Positions 1 to 13,147 of a stretch of 64,000 nucleotides of DNA are shown here, one piece after another. The position numbers and the translations under genes are program-made. Location of the stretch: assembly GCF_963678975.1 (NCBI RefSeq), contig NC_089276.1, positions 28,512,472 to 28,576,471 on the forward strand, in the 5' to 3' direction. Position 1 is the stretch's first letter. Each line of letters starts with the position of its first letter. This DNA is from Dysidea avara (lineage: Eukaryota; Porifera; Demospongiae; Dictyoceratida; Dysideidae). The notes beneath the pieces are model-generated. The model had not been told where the DNA came from and did no database searches. It saw only the letters and a list, made by a program, of their open reading frames with translations.

Positions 1-1640
1 AGCCGGCTAGCTTTTGAAGTCCAGTTAGCAAAAGCTAGTCTAGTCTAACCAGAATAGACTAGCTTTTTCCTTGTGCTGATCAGAACCTTAGCTAGACTAT
101 GCACATGTATTATACATTTCTAAAAACATTATTTTTTGGATAGTAGAAAATTTCATGTAATATTAATGACTAATAACATTACTAAATTCAATTTTTGGTC
201 TGATTTTTGTTAGCTACTATTGGCTGTATTCATTAAGGTCACAATCCCAAGTTGGTGGGTCATCTGGGTCAGAACCAGATTATCACTGACATATAATTTG
301 ATATTACCATGGAATAAAATGTCTGTTCCTTACCATGGAATAACACGTCTATATACTCCTTATTATTCATCTACAAGATAATTTCAATTTCATATTCCTT
401 CATATTACTGATGATGTAATTGCACGTCTCCACATGAAAGCTTTGTTTGCATACGCTGTATATTTGCACATGTATAAAGTCAGTATTTACCATCTCATTT
501 TTCTTTTGTCAGCCACTGTCAAAGTCAAATGATACACAATCAAAAGTCGTATACAATGTGACTTCTTGTTAGTTATACATTGATGTAAGGCTTCATTACC
601 TGAGACCATCTGTAGGTGCATGGAAGGTCAGCACTGTGATGATCATTTAGTTGTACAGCAGACAAGTGCACAGTTAGATTTTCAATGAAATTTCTACAAG
701 TGCATATCCTCCTGAATATACTTTGATGACTAATTTAGATGGTTGTATGTACTAAGTACATACCTAAAAAATTCTGGGAACAGTAAAAACGTAACTTCTA
801 TACATGACACAAGCTATTAGCAAGCCATTACTATTAACCTCACTATTCACTGATGATGGTGGTTGATCCATCATCACTACTGTTGATTGCTCATCACTAG
901 TAGAGATACTTGGATTAACATCTATATCCTTTTTGACTGCATGATCAATATCTTTCTGCAGTTGTTCTGCTTCTTCAACTGTCAACTCTTGGGATACTCA
1001 GCAAATGCAGTTGGTTGTGGGTGGGGCTAGGTATTATGCCCTCATTAACTGTTAATGCACTATACTTTTTTAGATTTACACAGAGAGAGAGAACCATCAT
1101 TAATAATTGATGAGAAAACATGCATGATTACAAACAAATTATATATTATGTGTCCTCGGACAACATGCGACCACATGTCTGACCAACAGTGGACAGCAGT
1201 GGGCATGGCAAGGAAAAAAAAAATTATAAATTTAGGTACAAAACTAAAGTTACAGCTTAAATTATATACAGATTAAAAACAGTCCGGGTTGATTGTCCAT
1301 TCTTTAGAGTTCCTACCATAAAATATTCTCTGTGAAGCAGAAATTGAGGCACTGGCCATCTTGAACAAAAGATTTCTAGCACTTCCTTTGGAAAATAGGG
1401 ATACTTGCCGGGTAAAATTTATCACATCCTTAATTGCAGCAAAAGAACTAGGTTGAAAATGGCCCAAAACACTGACTTCCACAGTTCTGTAGCAGTGAGG
1501 AAATATTTTTGTTCTTCTCATAGTCTGCTTTGTAGTTGATATATTACATAGCTAATCTTATCACAAAAATTGATTATTCCACAAAGTTAACCAATATTAC
1601 CACATAGCTACTGGCTGTAGTTCCCTACAGTTCACCATGA
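1..1640. other. AT-rich stretch, no gene established
   Basis: I see no recognised gene. Short open frames occur on both strands. The only one with a protein-like composition lies on the minus strand around 764-990 (listed separately). Another minus-strand frame, 1273-1521, has no recognisable family. No repeat with clear ends was found. Confidence 0.4.
764..991 (-). CDS. possible coding exon, unknown
   Basis: A minus-strand frame reads a hydrophilic Glu/Asp/Gln/Ser-rich segment (EEAEQLQKDID, then STSDEQSTVVMMDQ). It begins after an in-frame TGA with a possible AG acceptor just upstream, and a possible GAG|GTTAAT donor sits near 831. The amino-acid mix is more like a real low-complexity exon than a chance translation, but no domain is recognisable and no partner exon was found nearby. 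This is a weak call; it could be chance. Confidence 0.15.
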   Translation of the reverse strand, partial: QELTVEEAEQLQKDIDHAVKKDIDVNPSISTSDEQSTVVMMDQPPSSVNSEVNSNGLLIACVMYRSYVFTVPRIF

Positions 1641-2110
1641 ATCAATAGTCGGGCAACTTAAGGACATTAGCTAAGTGTTGTTATATGAGTAGTAGTTGTA
1701 CTTGTAATCAGTTTGATATGTGCATGTCTTGTTTAGCTTTGTTTTTGTTGTAATTGTATACTTATTCCTTTGTTGGTTTTTGTGATGTGTATTTACAGGA
1801 GCTTATGAGCCGCCGAAGGAGCATGAAACTCGATTCCATCACAATCCAAATTACGTCACATTTTTTGAATAAATTGCTACAAGTGTTGTGCACAATTAGT
1901 ATACGGCGTCGACTAATGAGATTTTACTTTCCTTATATGGAAACTAATTGCTAATGAATTTGGATCCGGCAGGAAGCGCAAGTTTCATGCTCCTTCGCCG
2001 CCTTTGGTGGCTCATAAGCTCCTGGTATTTATGTGTTCACTCCAGTAAGGAAGAACGGCTGTGCCAATTACTGTGAGGTTAAATCAATGATCAATAATCA
2101 ATCAATCAAT
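1640..2110 (+). repeat. LINE 3' tail remnant, (TCAA)n-ended
   Basis: The segment from 2044 carries GGAAGAACGGCTGTGCC and then GTGAGGTTAAA, followed by a run of TCAATCAATC. The same block with the same kind of tail recurs at 11468-11520. A fixed 3' block ending in a short simple repeat is typical of CR1-like non-LTR retrotransposon 3' ends, so both are probably 5'-truncated copies of one family. The 5' limit is not visible; 1640 is approximate. Confidence 0.4.
1796..2024. mobile_element. foldback MITE with CAGGAG termini
   Basis: The ends are inverted copies: CAGGAGCTTATGAGCC at the left and its complement at the right. The match runs about 35 bp inward, broken by a 9-base indel near the right arm's CCTTTGGTG. 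The element is flanked by the direct repeat GTATTTA (1789-1795 and 2025-2031). It is 229 bp with no coding capacity. The CAGGAG terminus and 7-8 bp duplication fit a hAT-type MITE. It sits inside the LINE 3' remnant described above. Confidence 0.7.
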
Positions 2111-5100
2111 TCATCAGTATTGCTAGAATAACACTACTGAAGTTCTTTTATGTTAATTGTATTTTACCATATTTTATTGACTGTGCTAAAACACTACACA
2201 TGATATAAAAATAAGACAAACCAGGTACTGTATAATACTGTACTGTAATACAGTAACAGTTTACAATAACTGTAGTTATGTTTTGGGCTTCAACAAACAC
2301 CAACTATTACAAACATTTTAATAGATGGATCTATTAAATAAAAAAAGTTTGTTTAGACTTTCTAAACATTTGGTCAGAGTTTAATTTGTTTATTATGTTA
2401 GTACAGAAGAGTTGCATCCAATGATATCATACCTTGCAGACTGTTTTGAAACTACATCCAGAAAGTACAACAGCTTACCTTAAATCTGCTGCACCTATAC
2501 TGCAGGCCATAAACTACATAGGTAATATACCTGTAGCTTACAATTGTATTAGTACTGAGAACTTACATCGTAATCTGCTGTAGCATCAGAAGTATTACAT
2601 TGTGTAACTCTCACACCCAGGCTGACAAAAGAACAGTAACTACATTTCTCATGTCTGCCACACCTCATATACATACTACTGCTACCTGCTACTTGCTACA
2701 CTATAGTATCAACTCCCTATCATCATCAACAGTGTGGTCACCATGGTGATGAAGTAGTAATATAGGTGATAACAAGTGCGGGGTACTAAGGTATAAAATG
2801 GTTAGCATTAAAATATATGATCCACCTAGTGGCCATCCAATGTTATTATTAATGTGGGATACTGGGTACAACATGAATTGCACCTTTAACTATGTCATAG
2901 ACAAACTACTGGACATGTCTAGTGACTGTTGTCCAACAGTTATCACTTCATTACTAACAAGTGTTGAAGTTCAATGCTTACACTTTTCCATTATGGTACT
3001 GATTCTGTTAGTTTGTCTAACAACTGATGTTGATTGATTGATTGATTGATTTATAAATTACCCTCTAACAATTGGCAACTACTGTTCTTCCATGCCAGAG
3101 TAGCATACAATACACAAATACACATGGCTAACTAACAGTTTAGTGATAGTTAACCACCATGCTTCTAAGAGTTAGACCGGCACATGTTAATAGCCATCCC
3201 AGTTGCAGGATTGGCTAGACAATACAAATCCCTCACAGGACTATGAATGGCTAATTCCATGTTAGCAAGTGACAGCACTCACCAGGTTTTGACTAATGTG
3301 ATTGGCTAGTGGTAACTTATGAAATCAAGGTACATTTATTTAATCTGCATATTTTGCAATTACATGAAATTAGATAACACTTAACACTAAAAGCTATATT
3401 CACCTAGAGCTAATTGGCTTTTTATTAGAAAAATTACTTATCTGTGGTAATTAATTGACCAGATCCTATCGAACTCTGAGAGATGATAGTTTGCTGGTAG
3501 AATTGTTGACAAATTTGTTGATAGGTACAGGAAATAAACTCAATATAAAGCTAACAAGTCTCATGTTAGAGCAGTGTCAAAATACATCTTGTGATTTCAA
3601 ATAAACATTCACCATTGACACCTCCAAATGCACATTATAATAACTGCATTCCAGAACCCTTACAAATGTTTCGTCAGCCACCCCTGTAACTTTTTCCTAG
3701 CAAAGAATAATTTACACATCGGGTGTTATGTTTAGTTGAGATGTATTATTACATCTAAAAGCCATACAATGACTCTATCTTGTTCTATAACTTTAAACTG
3801 CTACCATACAAACTTGAGACTGTTTAATTAGCCGCATTATATTGTATACTTGTAGCAATATGTAGACAGATCAAAAGTTGCCGCCAGTGTTACCAGTCAA
3901 TTTTAAACTGGTTTGCAAAGGTTTTAACATGGCTAAGTAGCTCCTTTTAGCCACACAGTTTGGCTACCAATTAGTCCAAAGGTATCAAGAGAAACCATGC
4001 ATTGCACCACCACAGGAAGTCACAAGTACAAGGCAATGAATTACCATATACATCTAAACATGAAGTAGCACAATGGCTGGACTGAATTATAGACTGACAC
4101 ACCACAAACATGCTCATGGGAAGCTACCAATGAATAAACTAGTTGCCAATGAATTAGCTAACCACCAAGACAGTAAAATCATCCCTTGGACACAGTATAT
4201 GTTCAGTGATAGCCAATATTAGCCTGGCTTTCTTGCTTTTAATTGGATGTTGATCCACACACTCCCCATATCACAAAATTATTATAACATAATTTTTTCA
4301 ATTTGTATTTGAATTGTAAACACTCCACCCTTGGGCCTGCTGCACTCAGGTATCATGTTTACAAATCCTATACAAACCTCATGGGTGTGTTACAACTATT
4401 ACTCGTAGATTAGAAACACAGCTAACCATAGTAGTCAGGTTGAAACATTCGGACACCAACAACATAGCCAACGCTACTGTTGTCAAAGTAAAATGTTTCT
4501 CTGCACTAGCTTACCTAGTCTAGTTAGTAGTTGAATTCTGGTTGAATCCAGAAAAAACAGGGCATTAGTTTTCCAATTGATCTAAACAGTAAATAAATTT
4601 GTTTACATTGAAGCAACAAGTTGGCATATGTTAAACAAAATACTACATTTGTTAATCAGGTTTGTTAATACTCTTAGACTAGTAAAGGCGTATGCTGTGT
4701 AAAAATCATCCTAACAAGATAACCGCTGATGTTCTCATTGCTACACAAATTTGGAAACCTTAACACTCTCCTGAAAGTTATCACTTGGGAGAATCATATC
4801 AGTACCCACCTACTTAGTCTACATGTTAAGGACTTTCTGTGTATATAAGCATGTTGTTATGGCTTTGTGATAAAAGATTATCACAGTCTTATATTATCAT
4901 AACTTATCGACACATTTTTGTTAACAATGCTAAAAGTAATAGCTAATTCTGTATTTGTGACATTATATTCCTTACTGAAACAATACTGGCATGCCTTAAA
5001 ATGGTCATTGACACTTACCACAAAGCACAGGCCTTGTACCAAAATGTTTTGTTATCAAAAAGGAATAACCACTTGTTGCAGATAGTCTAATTATATCGGA

Positions 5101-6609
5101 AAATCAAATCAGGTGAAGCTCTATAATACACTATTTTGTTGTTATTGTATTGGTAAAGTGGTCTCATATGAGATTATTACTCTACAACACTTCATTCATT
5201 ATCAACAACAAAATTATTCAATAAACCAGTTATTTCACTAACAGCTATTGAAGCACTAACTCACAGGCGTGTGGTATAGTCTACTAGTTCAATAACATCT
5301 CTGTGCCTCACAGCTGTTATGGCAATGCCATATAGGTTATGTCGCGACAACCATAACAAAATTATCTATGCTTTCATTTTTCATGACGGCTTCAAAAAAT
5401 AAATAAATAAACACTGTGCAGTACACAAAATGACGCTTCATGTTTCACAAGCTTTTCATTCTTAAAATTAATCTGCCTTTCAGAATTGCAATGATTCACA
5501 GTTGCACAAGAAAGAATACAAAACTACTTGGATTCTTCATTGAGGAACTGACTCCCATTTGTGATGCTATATGTGAAACTAGACTGAAATGAAGCATATA
5601 ACAAAGCAAAACACACAACAAGAATAAACCCTTCAACTTTCACAAATATTAGAACTTTACAATTTTAATTCCTATGTTCAGACAAGTAGTACCAGGTTTA
5701 AACTGCATGCTAGTTCATACATCTCTTGCATGTTAAGCAGTTTAGCAATCGTAATTGTTATAGTTTTTGTAAAAGATCAAGATATGACTGCCCTGCATTA
5801 CTGACCACTTCAGACTCAACGTAATAAGACTCTGCCACAATCTAGTAATCATACAAACACATGCATGTACACACAACCACACACTCCTAAATGCTGTTGA
5901 AAAAAGCAAACTTTTAATGCAGAACTAACTAGAAGCAACAAGCACACTCAACATGCTTTATCTAGGGGGGTCTGGAGACATTGGACCCCTCCCTCACACA
6001 CACACACTCACAGAGATTTTTTGGAAAATAAATTGAATTTGGTAGCAGTGTTGACTAAAATCATTTTGTACATGACTCCTCTTTTAGAGTAGCTGACTGC
6101 TTTATTAGAGTAGTTGACTGATGCATAAATATCTTGATCTTAAAAATTGAGGTGCTAACTTCTATTTTTGAAATGGAGAGGGTCTATTCCCCCTCAACCT
6201 GTTGCTATGCCTTTGATCTAGACACTTCAAAGTTAGTTTCATGCCCTGACTACTTTTTTTTTCTTTTGTGTTGGGTGGGGGAAAGAGGGTCTGGTCACTG
6301 AACTCCAATAGCCATTTCATTCTAAATCCCCAGATTCTGGGATCAATTGAGAATCACTTAGTAACTGTAGCAGGAGCAAGGAACAAGACAGCATCTTGTT
6401 TGCAGCCGGTTTGCATCCCTTCAAACAATCTCTCTAAAATAATATGATCTGGGGACTCAGTACAAAATGGCCATTATAGTTACACCAGACCCTTTTCCTT
6501 CCACCCAAATACAAAAGTCTGGGTATGAGACTACTTCAAAGTTTTGCTGAAGTGTTTGTGTATACAGTAGAACCTATTGACATAAACACTTTAGGACACC
6601 TATATAAAA
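2111..6609. other. long non-coding stretch
   Basis: About 4.5 kb, AT-rich, with frequent stops in all frames and no recognised protein, RNA gene or bounded repeat. Minor items are a (TTGA)n run near 3030, a short (CA)n near 5995, and two copies of the TTTATTAGAGTAG motif at about 6082-6130. It could be intergenic or intronic. Confidence 0.4.
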
Positions 6610-6763
6610 AGTAGTGAAACAAGGGAGGTCGCCTACACCTGCAGATATACTAGTGGAAATTTGATCCCTAATTCACTCATGTATATAGACTGAAATAGGG
6701 ATAAAATGTCCACTAGTATAATTATGTGCAGATCTCCCTCGTTTCACTACATTTTTATGGCTA
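6610..6763. mobile_element. foldback element with GTAGTGAAAC ends
   Basis: The left arm starts GTAGTGAAACAAGGGAGGTC and continues through ATACTAGTGGAAATTTGATC. The right arm is the inverse complement with scattered mismatches and a small indel. The arms are about 60 bp around a short centre. No clear target-site duplication was found, so the exact ends are uncertain. It is non-coding and probably a decayed MITE. Confidence 0.5.
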
Positions 6764-7283
6764 TGATCCCTATAATGAAACTGAAATTTTCTAATTTTTC
6801 CTTCTACTTGTTTTTTTAAAATAACATAATTATAGCTATTGAACCTGTGCATACCACATCAAAAGGAAGAATGATGCCAGGTATACCATTAAATTAATTT
6901 TGCATCTGAACGCATGCCCAAACTATTAGTTATAACTGAAAAGCAAAGTGCCATTATGCTTTGTTTTCAGCTGTGTTCAGCCTGTTACACAGCATTACAA
7001 ATAAAGAACACTACGAGAAGGACCTCTGCAATCATTCTAGTAACAACAGAAAACCGGGATGATTCCCATTACATAGGGAAGCCATCATACTGCACTACCA
7101 CGAATAGACACCTTGCACTGTAAGTAAAGATAAATGGGACACAAAGGAGGACACAATCAAAGCCATGAAATATGCATTGTATGTACTGTGGTGTGTCAAA
7201 AGGCTTTAGTCGGGCTGAAACAACGTATAACAGTGAAAAAATCTGGCTCATAGGCTTAGCAGTTGTCGAGTTACACCTGCATC

Positions 7284-7609
<326 letters not shown>

Positions 7610-8454
7610 TTAGTCAGTAGAAAATTCTGCTAAATAAAATGTTATTAAATTCCCTAGCAATTTATTGGAAACATTTTTGGCCACACTGTAGACACTTTTG
7701 GGCCTGCTTATACCTCACCAATATTGCCAAGGCGCCATGAAGGTATTGTGAGGCTGGTTTTGAGGTGATTTTTTGTCCAGAAAAGCCCAAATTGTCATGA
7801 TCCCCAATGCAGCAAATAGTACTGTATGATAGATCCAGAAAACTAGCTACCTATTATTATTATTATTATTATTACTAGGCCTGGGGAAAATACAACCAAG
7901 TACAGTCACCAATCGGACAACCTACTAGTGGGGCATGTACAAACAGTGCATGGCCAACACAGTGTGTGCAGGTAGAAAAGATGCACAATAATACAATTCT
8001 AGAGGAATTGACTGGCACAATGACATATACATAAGGGATGTATTAGTATGCAATTACAATCAGTGATTATCCGACCATGGAGATGTGAGGCTTCAGGTGG
8101 AGAGCTATGCATCATCACACAAACTTACCAGCTGGAAACTGCACCTTCTTCGCACAATGGCCTGCCAGGTGAGGCTTTCTTCCATTCCATACATGAGAGA
8201 AGGTAGCCTAGTTACGCGAGACTAAAGAAACAAGACTACCAAAGTGTTTTAACCAACACAAACTAACCTCTAGCGATTAGGTTGTTTATTAAGCAAGAGT
8301 AGCAACCACTCATCTTCCAATTGAAATAGTCACTGTCGCCCACTTTCAAACACAAATGAACAGTAGTTTGCTTGTCTAGTGGGCGTCACGTGCTAACTGA
8401 TAGACGTTAAGTAGAATCGTCGTACGTTTCTATCACCCCCATGAGAACACCCAT

Positions 8455-8500
8455 CCATTATACAATTGTCTCTTCATACAACATGGATTCCATTCCCGGT
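8455..8500 (+). promoter_or_regulatory. conserved leader, ATG and splice donor (unit 1)
   Basis: ATTATACAATTGTCTC precedes ATGGATTCCATTCCCG (8483-8498), which runs directly into GTGAGT, a strong splice donor. The same arrangement is kept at 12373-12389, and the leader alone at about 9321-9360 and 10410-10452. A CACGTG E-box lies about 95 bases upstream near 8388. This could be a tiny coding first exon (Met-Asp-Ser-Ile-Pro) with a TATA-like promoter. No downstream exon was identified. Confidence 0.35.
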
Positions 8501-10606
8501 GAGTGCGAAGCGTTAGGCCTTGTAGTTTTCTCAAACACTATTTATTATTATTTATTTCATTATTAATGATGTAATTTCAACCGCATTTCGTATTATTCTT
8601 AGTACTTTACTATATATTGTAGGTGTGACGTGTCTCTGAAGATGACTCAGCAGTGAAGTGAGGCTATGCAGAATAAGGGACATGGTGAAGGCACAATTAG
8701 CAATTTATCCCAATCAAGCCAATATGGCACAACAGACTCTGTTGTAACTAGAGGCCACTGGTGATGTGCCAGTATATCAGCGGTGTGGCATTGGCACAGT
8801 CTATAATATTATGCATACAGCCATGCACAACATACAGGAGATAGTTACACATTGTTGTATATGCAGTACTGCATCGGCTTCTTGTTTAGCTATTACAGAC
8901 TCACAGTAGAGTAGTAGTTAAGCCAAGTGGAAAATAATTCCAGCCGCTAGCAAGCCAGATGAAGGATGAAGATGTATAATACAACTACCGGTACAAGTAT
9001 TACATTACTCATTATCTTGTTGTTCCAGCTGGTTGTTTACCAGCACATCAGCTGGTATCCCAACTGGTCATCAGCTGGTAGTTCACTGCATGACGCCTGG
9101 AGCGCATATCCTGCATACAAAATACACAGTTACAAACATAACATACTTGTAATGTTGTTGTTTACGTGTAAGGTGGCCTTTGGCTCTGCTGTAGTCACTT
9201 CACAGACGTTTACTAATCTTCTACTTCGAGAAATCTGTAATTAAACAAGGGTGCGGTGCTGGGCATTATATAGAATTACACGTACGGTAAAGTCATCAGT
9301 ACGAACAGGCGTACTTATTATACGGTTGTGCCTTCATTCACAGGCGAATCTATCCCCGGTTAGTTCATGTCTCTAGGCCTCGTAGTTTTCTCAAACATTA
9401 TTTATTTATTTATTTCATTATTAATGACGTAATTTTAACTGCATTTTGTATTATTCTTAGTACTTGGTTGTATAATAATAATTATTATTATTATTACTAG
9501 GACCGCGTCACATACAACCAAGTACATACACCAACGTGACAGCCCCCCCAGTGAGGCTATTAGGTGGTGAATGCATTATCCCCAAATCAACTCAATATGT
9601 CACAGTAGTGACAGATATAACACAATAGTGGCATCGTAACTAAAGGCCACCAGTAGCTAAGTGCTAGTACATCATTGGTGTGGTAATGGCACAGTGATGT
9701 GTACAAAGTATATGTATACAAAACATACAGGAGAGAACTATACATTATTGCAGTATTGTATGCAGCAATACATTATAGGCAACATCACCATGCAGATAAA
9801 AATTATTAGCCAATATACAGCAATGCATATCAACATCAACTAGAGCTAAGTAAGGTTCATCAGTGATGTAGCAATGGCACAGTGATGGGTGACACACTAT
9901 AGTTATGCATACACAACTTTCAGGAGATAGCTACACAATGCTGTAGGCGTATGCAAGCCAGATGAACCAGATAAAGGAAGACAGCCAAGCCACTAGAGCC
10001 TAGTAGCTACGCCAGGTGAAGGAAAAAAAGATTAATCACGTATTGAATTGCCTGACACCAACACAAAGAAAGTTCGCCATGCCAGCTGCACAAGACAAAA
10101 TTGTTTACTTGTATTTTATATGTAACTGTAAGCTTATTGTAAAGAGCGTGGAATATGTCAGTTTAATGTTTTCTTGTATTGTTTATTTACGTGAATGAAT
10201 CCACTGGCAGCTGGCATGGAGACTTGAGATGTTACAAACATAAAAACTTACTTGTAATCTTCTTGTTTACACAAGTGGCTTCTGGCTCTCCTGCACGGGC
10301 ATCACTAATCTTCTTCGCGCAATATGTAAGTAATTAAGCAAGGGTGTGGTACTGGGCGTTATATAGAATTACACGTATGGTCAAGTCATCAGCACAAACA
10401 GGAGCGACGATTATACGTTTGTGCCTTCATTCACAGGCGAATCTATCCCCGGTTAGTTCATGTCTCTAGGCCTCGTAGTTTTCTCAAACATTAATTATTA
10501 ATTATTTATTTATTTATGACGTAATTTTAACCGCGTTTCGTATTATTCTTAGTACTTGGTTGTATAATTACTAGAACTGGGTCACATACAACCAAGTACA
10601 TACACC

Positions 10607-10947
10607 CATAGGCGGCGGAAAGGGGGGGGGGGGGGGGGGGGCTAGGGGGCTAAAGCCCCCCCCTCAGAATGATATCACACCGAAATTATCTTTCTTGGAG
10701 TGGAGCTGAAAACCGTGATAAAGATCGAGATACTCTAATAGAGCAGTCACTCTAATAAAGTAGTCAGTGTGTAGCGAAGGATTTTTATGTAGTTTATCAG
10801 CTAGAAATGGTAGCTGGTGAGGTGGAAAGCTCTTGTCAGTTGGTTGTGACCTTTTTTTTTTTTTTTTTGGTCTCACCTTACCAAACTATAGAAATAAGTC
10901 TGGGTCAGCCCAGCCCCCCCTCATATCAACTACTTCCTCCGCCGCTG
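10607..10947. mobile_element. hAT-type MITE, copy A
   Basis: Starts CATAGGCGGCGGAAA, followed by a long G run, and ends CTTCCTCCGCCGCTG. It is flanked by perfect 8-bp duplications CATACACC (10599-10606 and 10948-10955). The host sequence without the insert is visible in the neighbouring tandem unit near 9519. A second copy in opposite orientation lies at 26545-26873 and shares the internal T-run and the TACTCTAATA motifs. An 8-bp duplication with CA-starting inverted ends is the hallmark of hAT transposition. Non-coding, 341 bp. Confidence 0.9.
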
Positions 10948-11254
10948 CATACACCAATGCGACAAACCCCTGGTGAGGCTATGCACAACAAGGTGGTTTA
11001 AAGTACGATCAACACGTGATTCCAAATCAAGTCAATATGGAACAATAGTGACAGATATAAATAACACAATAGTACCATCGTAACTAGAGGCCACCAGTGT
11101 ATAGCTCTCTCCTGTATGTTTTGTATGCATATTATACTGTGTACACATCACTGTGCCATTGCAATACCACTTATGTACCGGCACTTAGCAACATTACTGT
11201 AGTACTGTATGTAGCAATACATTATTGGCAACACCAAAGATGGAAATTATTCAG

Positions 11255-11520
11255 CTATGGTGAAGGATGATGCATACAAAATGTAAACCCACAACTTCTA
11301 TTTGCATTGTAGGTGTGAGATGTGTTACTTGTAATTATGATGAATTTATATCCTATGTTAAGGATTTTTGCTTGTGTAGTATAGTTTCTTATATTATTGT
11401 ATGTGTAACGTGGTTGTCTAGTGGTTGTGTTTTGTACTGTGAATATTGTTGTGTGTGTGTGCTCTGGTAGGGAAGAACGGCTTTTGCCGACTACCATGAG
11501 GTTAAACTAAAAATCAATCA
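11255..11520 (+). repeat. LINE 3' end copy with TCAATCAA tail
   Basis: GGGAAGAACGGCTTTTGCCG, a short spacer and GAGGTTAAAC are followed by AATCAATCAACC, matching the tail at 2044-2105. The GT-rich sequence before it is probably the element's 3' untranslated region; the 5' limit is a guess. The copy lies inside the tandem array, so it inserted into one unit only. Confidence 0.4.
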
Positions 11521-12344
11521 ACCAGATATCTCTGAAATCAAGAAATGAGTCTATGCATGACAAGGTGGTGAAGGCCAGTACAGACAGATTATAATCCCAA
11601 ACCAAGCCCCTGTTAAACTACTATACGGCCACCAGTAGCTAAATGCAGTTCATCAGTGGTGTGGCAATGGCACAGTGATGTGTACATACTATTATACATA
11701 ACATGCAGGAGATACACAATACTGTAGCAGATAGAGTATGCAAGCCAGGTTCCAGAAGCCAGTCAGGTGAGACAGCCAAGCCAGCAAGTCAGGTGAACTG
11801 AAAACATACAAAATGTACAATACAAGTAAACAATACAAGCAAACATTAAAACATACACTCCTCTACCACCACACTCTTTACGTTACAAACATTAATTTTA
11901 CACTGAAACACAGGCAGTCAAGCCAACCAGAGCCTAGCAAGCCAGGTGGAAGGATGAAAAATATACCATGGCATTGCCACAATACAAGTACACAATACAA
12001 ATAAACATACCGCTTGTTCCTCATCTTGTGCAGCTGCTGCAATCCTCCACGGATGGTCGCTAATCTTCTCCTTCATGATCTGGTGTGGGTGTGGTACCTG
12101 GCTTAATCAGTCCTGTTCTTTATGCGAATTGCATCCACTGGCAGCTGGCATGGCGACTTGAGACTTAGTGTGCCAGCTGGCAACACTTTTAAAAACAAAT
12201 AATCAGTAGTTCATTCATCTAGATTGCTGTTTGAATCCGCCTGGTCGAGTAACTACTTTGTAGTTGGCGTCACGTGCTAGCTGTTTTGATCGGCGTTAAA
12301 TAGAATTTTCATACCATTTCTATCACCTTCACAAAAACACCTGC

Positions 12345-12390
12345 CCATTATACGATTGTCTCTTTGTTCAACATGGATCCTATTCCCGGT
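12345..12390 (+). promoter_or_regulatory. conserved leader, ATG and splice donor (unit 4)
   Basis: ATTATACGATTGTCTC, then ATGGATCCTATTCCCG at 12373-12388, then GTGAGTGC. It is a close copy of the 8455-8500 block, again with CACGTG upstream (about 12270). Conservation of the ATG, the reading length of 16 bases and the donor in the outer two copies, with loss of the ATG in the inner two, suggests a once functional first exon. Confidence 0.35.
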
Positions 12391-12500
12391 GAGTGCTAAG
12401 CCTTAGGCCTCAAACATTACTTATTTATTATTTATTTATGACATAATTTTAACCGCATTTCTTATTATCTTTAGTATTTGGTTGTATAATTATTATTATT

Positions 12501-13147
12501 ATTAACACTTTACAGTGACTAGCACTAAAGGTCTGACATCAACTTCTGCTGCAGCCTTAGGATTACCTAACCTAATTACAAGGACTCGGACAGATCCAGA
12601 AAGCTAGCTACCTAAGCACCTAAAGTGTCCCTTAGCACATAAATTGACTGCAGGTCCAAATTACACAGGTATCAACATAGTACAAGGAAATATAATCAAC
12701 CATTGATGTACAGAATTCAGAAGGAAAACTTTGTGCCAAGGGCTTTTTCATGTGTAAAGTGTCATCCCACCTAAAATTTTGTCAAATGTAGGGATAATCC
12801 CTATCCTGTGCGGCTACCATCCTAGTCTTCCACAGAAGACAGGCTAGGGTCACCACAACTGGCACAAGTAGCTACTTGGTGTTGAATATTGACTAGTTAA
12901 TAATAAAAAAAATGCTACAGTATTTGTATGCAGTGTCACACCAATCATAGATTTAATAACTAGCTTGTGGTGCACCACGTGATCTCCTTACTTTGCTGTT
13001 GACGATTCCCTCAGTGAGTGTTTGGGCGACGTGTAATAAAAAACGTTGACCCTCCTCCCTGTTACATTGCGCCACTGCGACTACATGTTTCTGCTTCCTC
13101 ACTTTGTTAAGTAGCAGCGGCGATTGGTCGGTGTGAGTAGAGCTTAC
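12501..13147. other. serpin upstream region
   Basis: No gene is seen. The sequence becomes richer in CpG after about 12980 (ACGTG, GACG, GGCGAC), which is common near animal promoters. No clear TATA box can be assigned. Confidence 0.35.

Larger units (their letters stand above)
7858..12500 (+). repeat. degenerate tandem array of 1.1-1.6 kb units
   Basis: Three roughly repeated units start near 7858, 9478 and 10566, each with an (ATT)n run, then ACTAGG, then CATACAACCAAGTACA. Each continues through a GGCACAGTGATG/ACATACAGGAGA block and ends in a conserved leader block (ATTATACnnTTGT...CCCGGT) followed by a (TATT)n-rich stretch and GTATTATTCTTAGTA. A last partial copy ends near 12500. Spacing is about 1.6, 1.1 and 1.9 kb; the last includes a 341-bp MITE. 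No conserved open frame spans a unit. They may be duplicated promoter/first-exon segments or copies of an unknown transposon end. Confidence 0.65.

Noticed and set aside
1273..1521. Minus-strand frame of 82 residues with a good start
   Set aside because: No recognisable family and no splice context; kept only as part of the unassigned region.
8966..9244. Small secreted-like protein of 92 residues
   Set aside because: Not conserved in the other tandem units and no recognisable family; likely chance frame.
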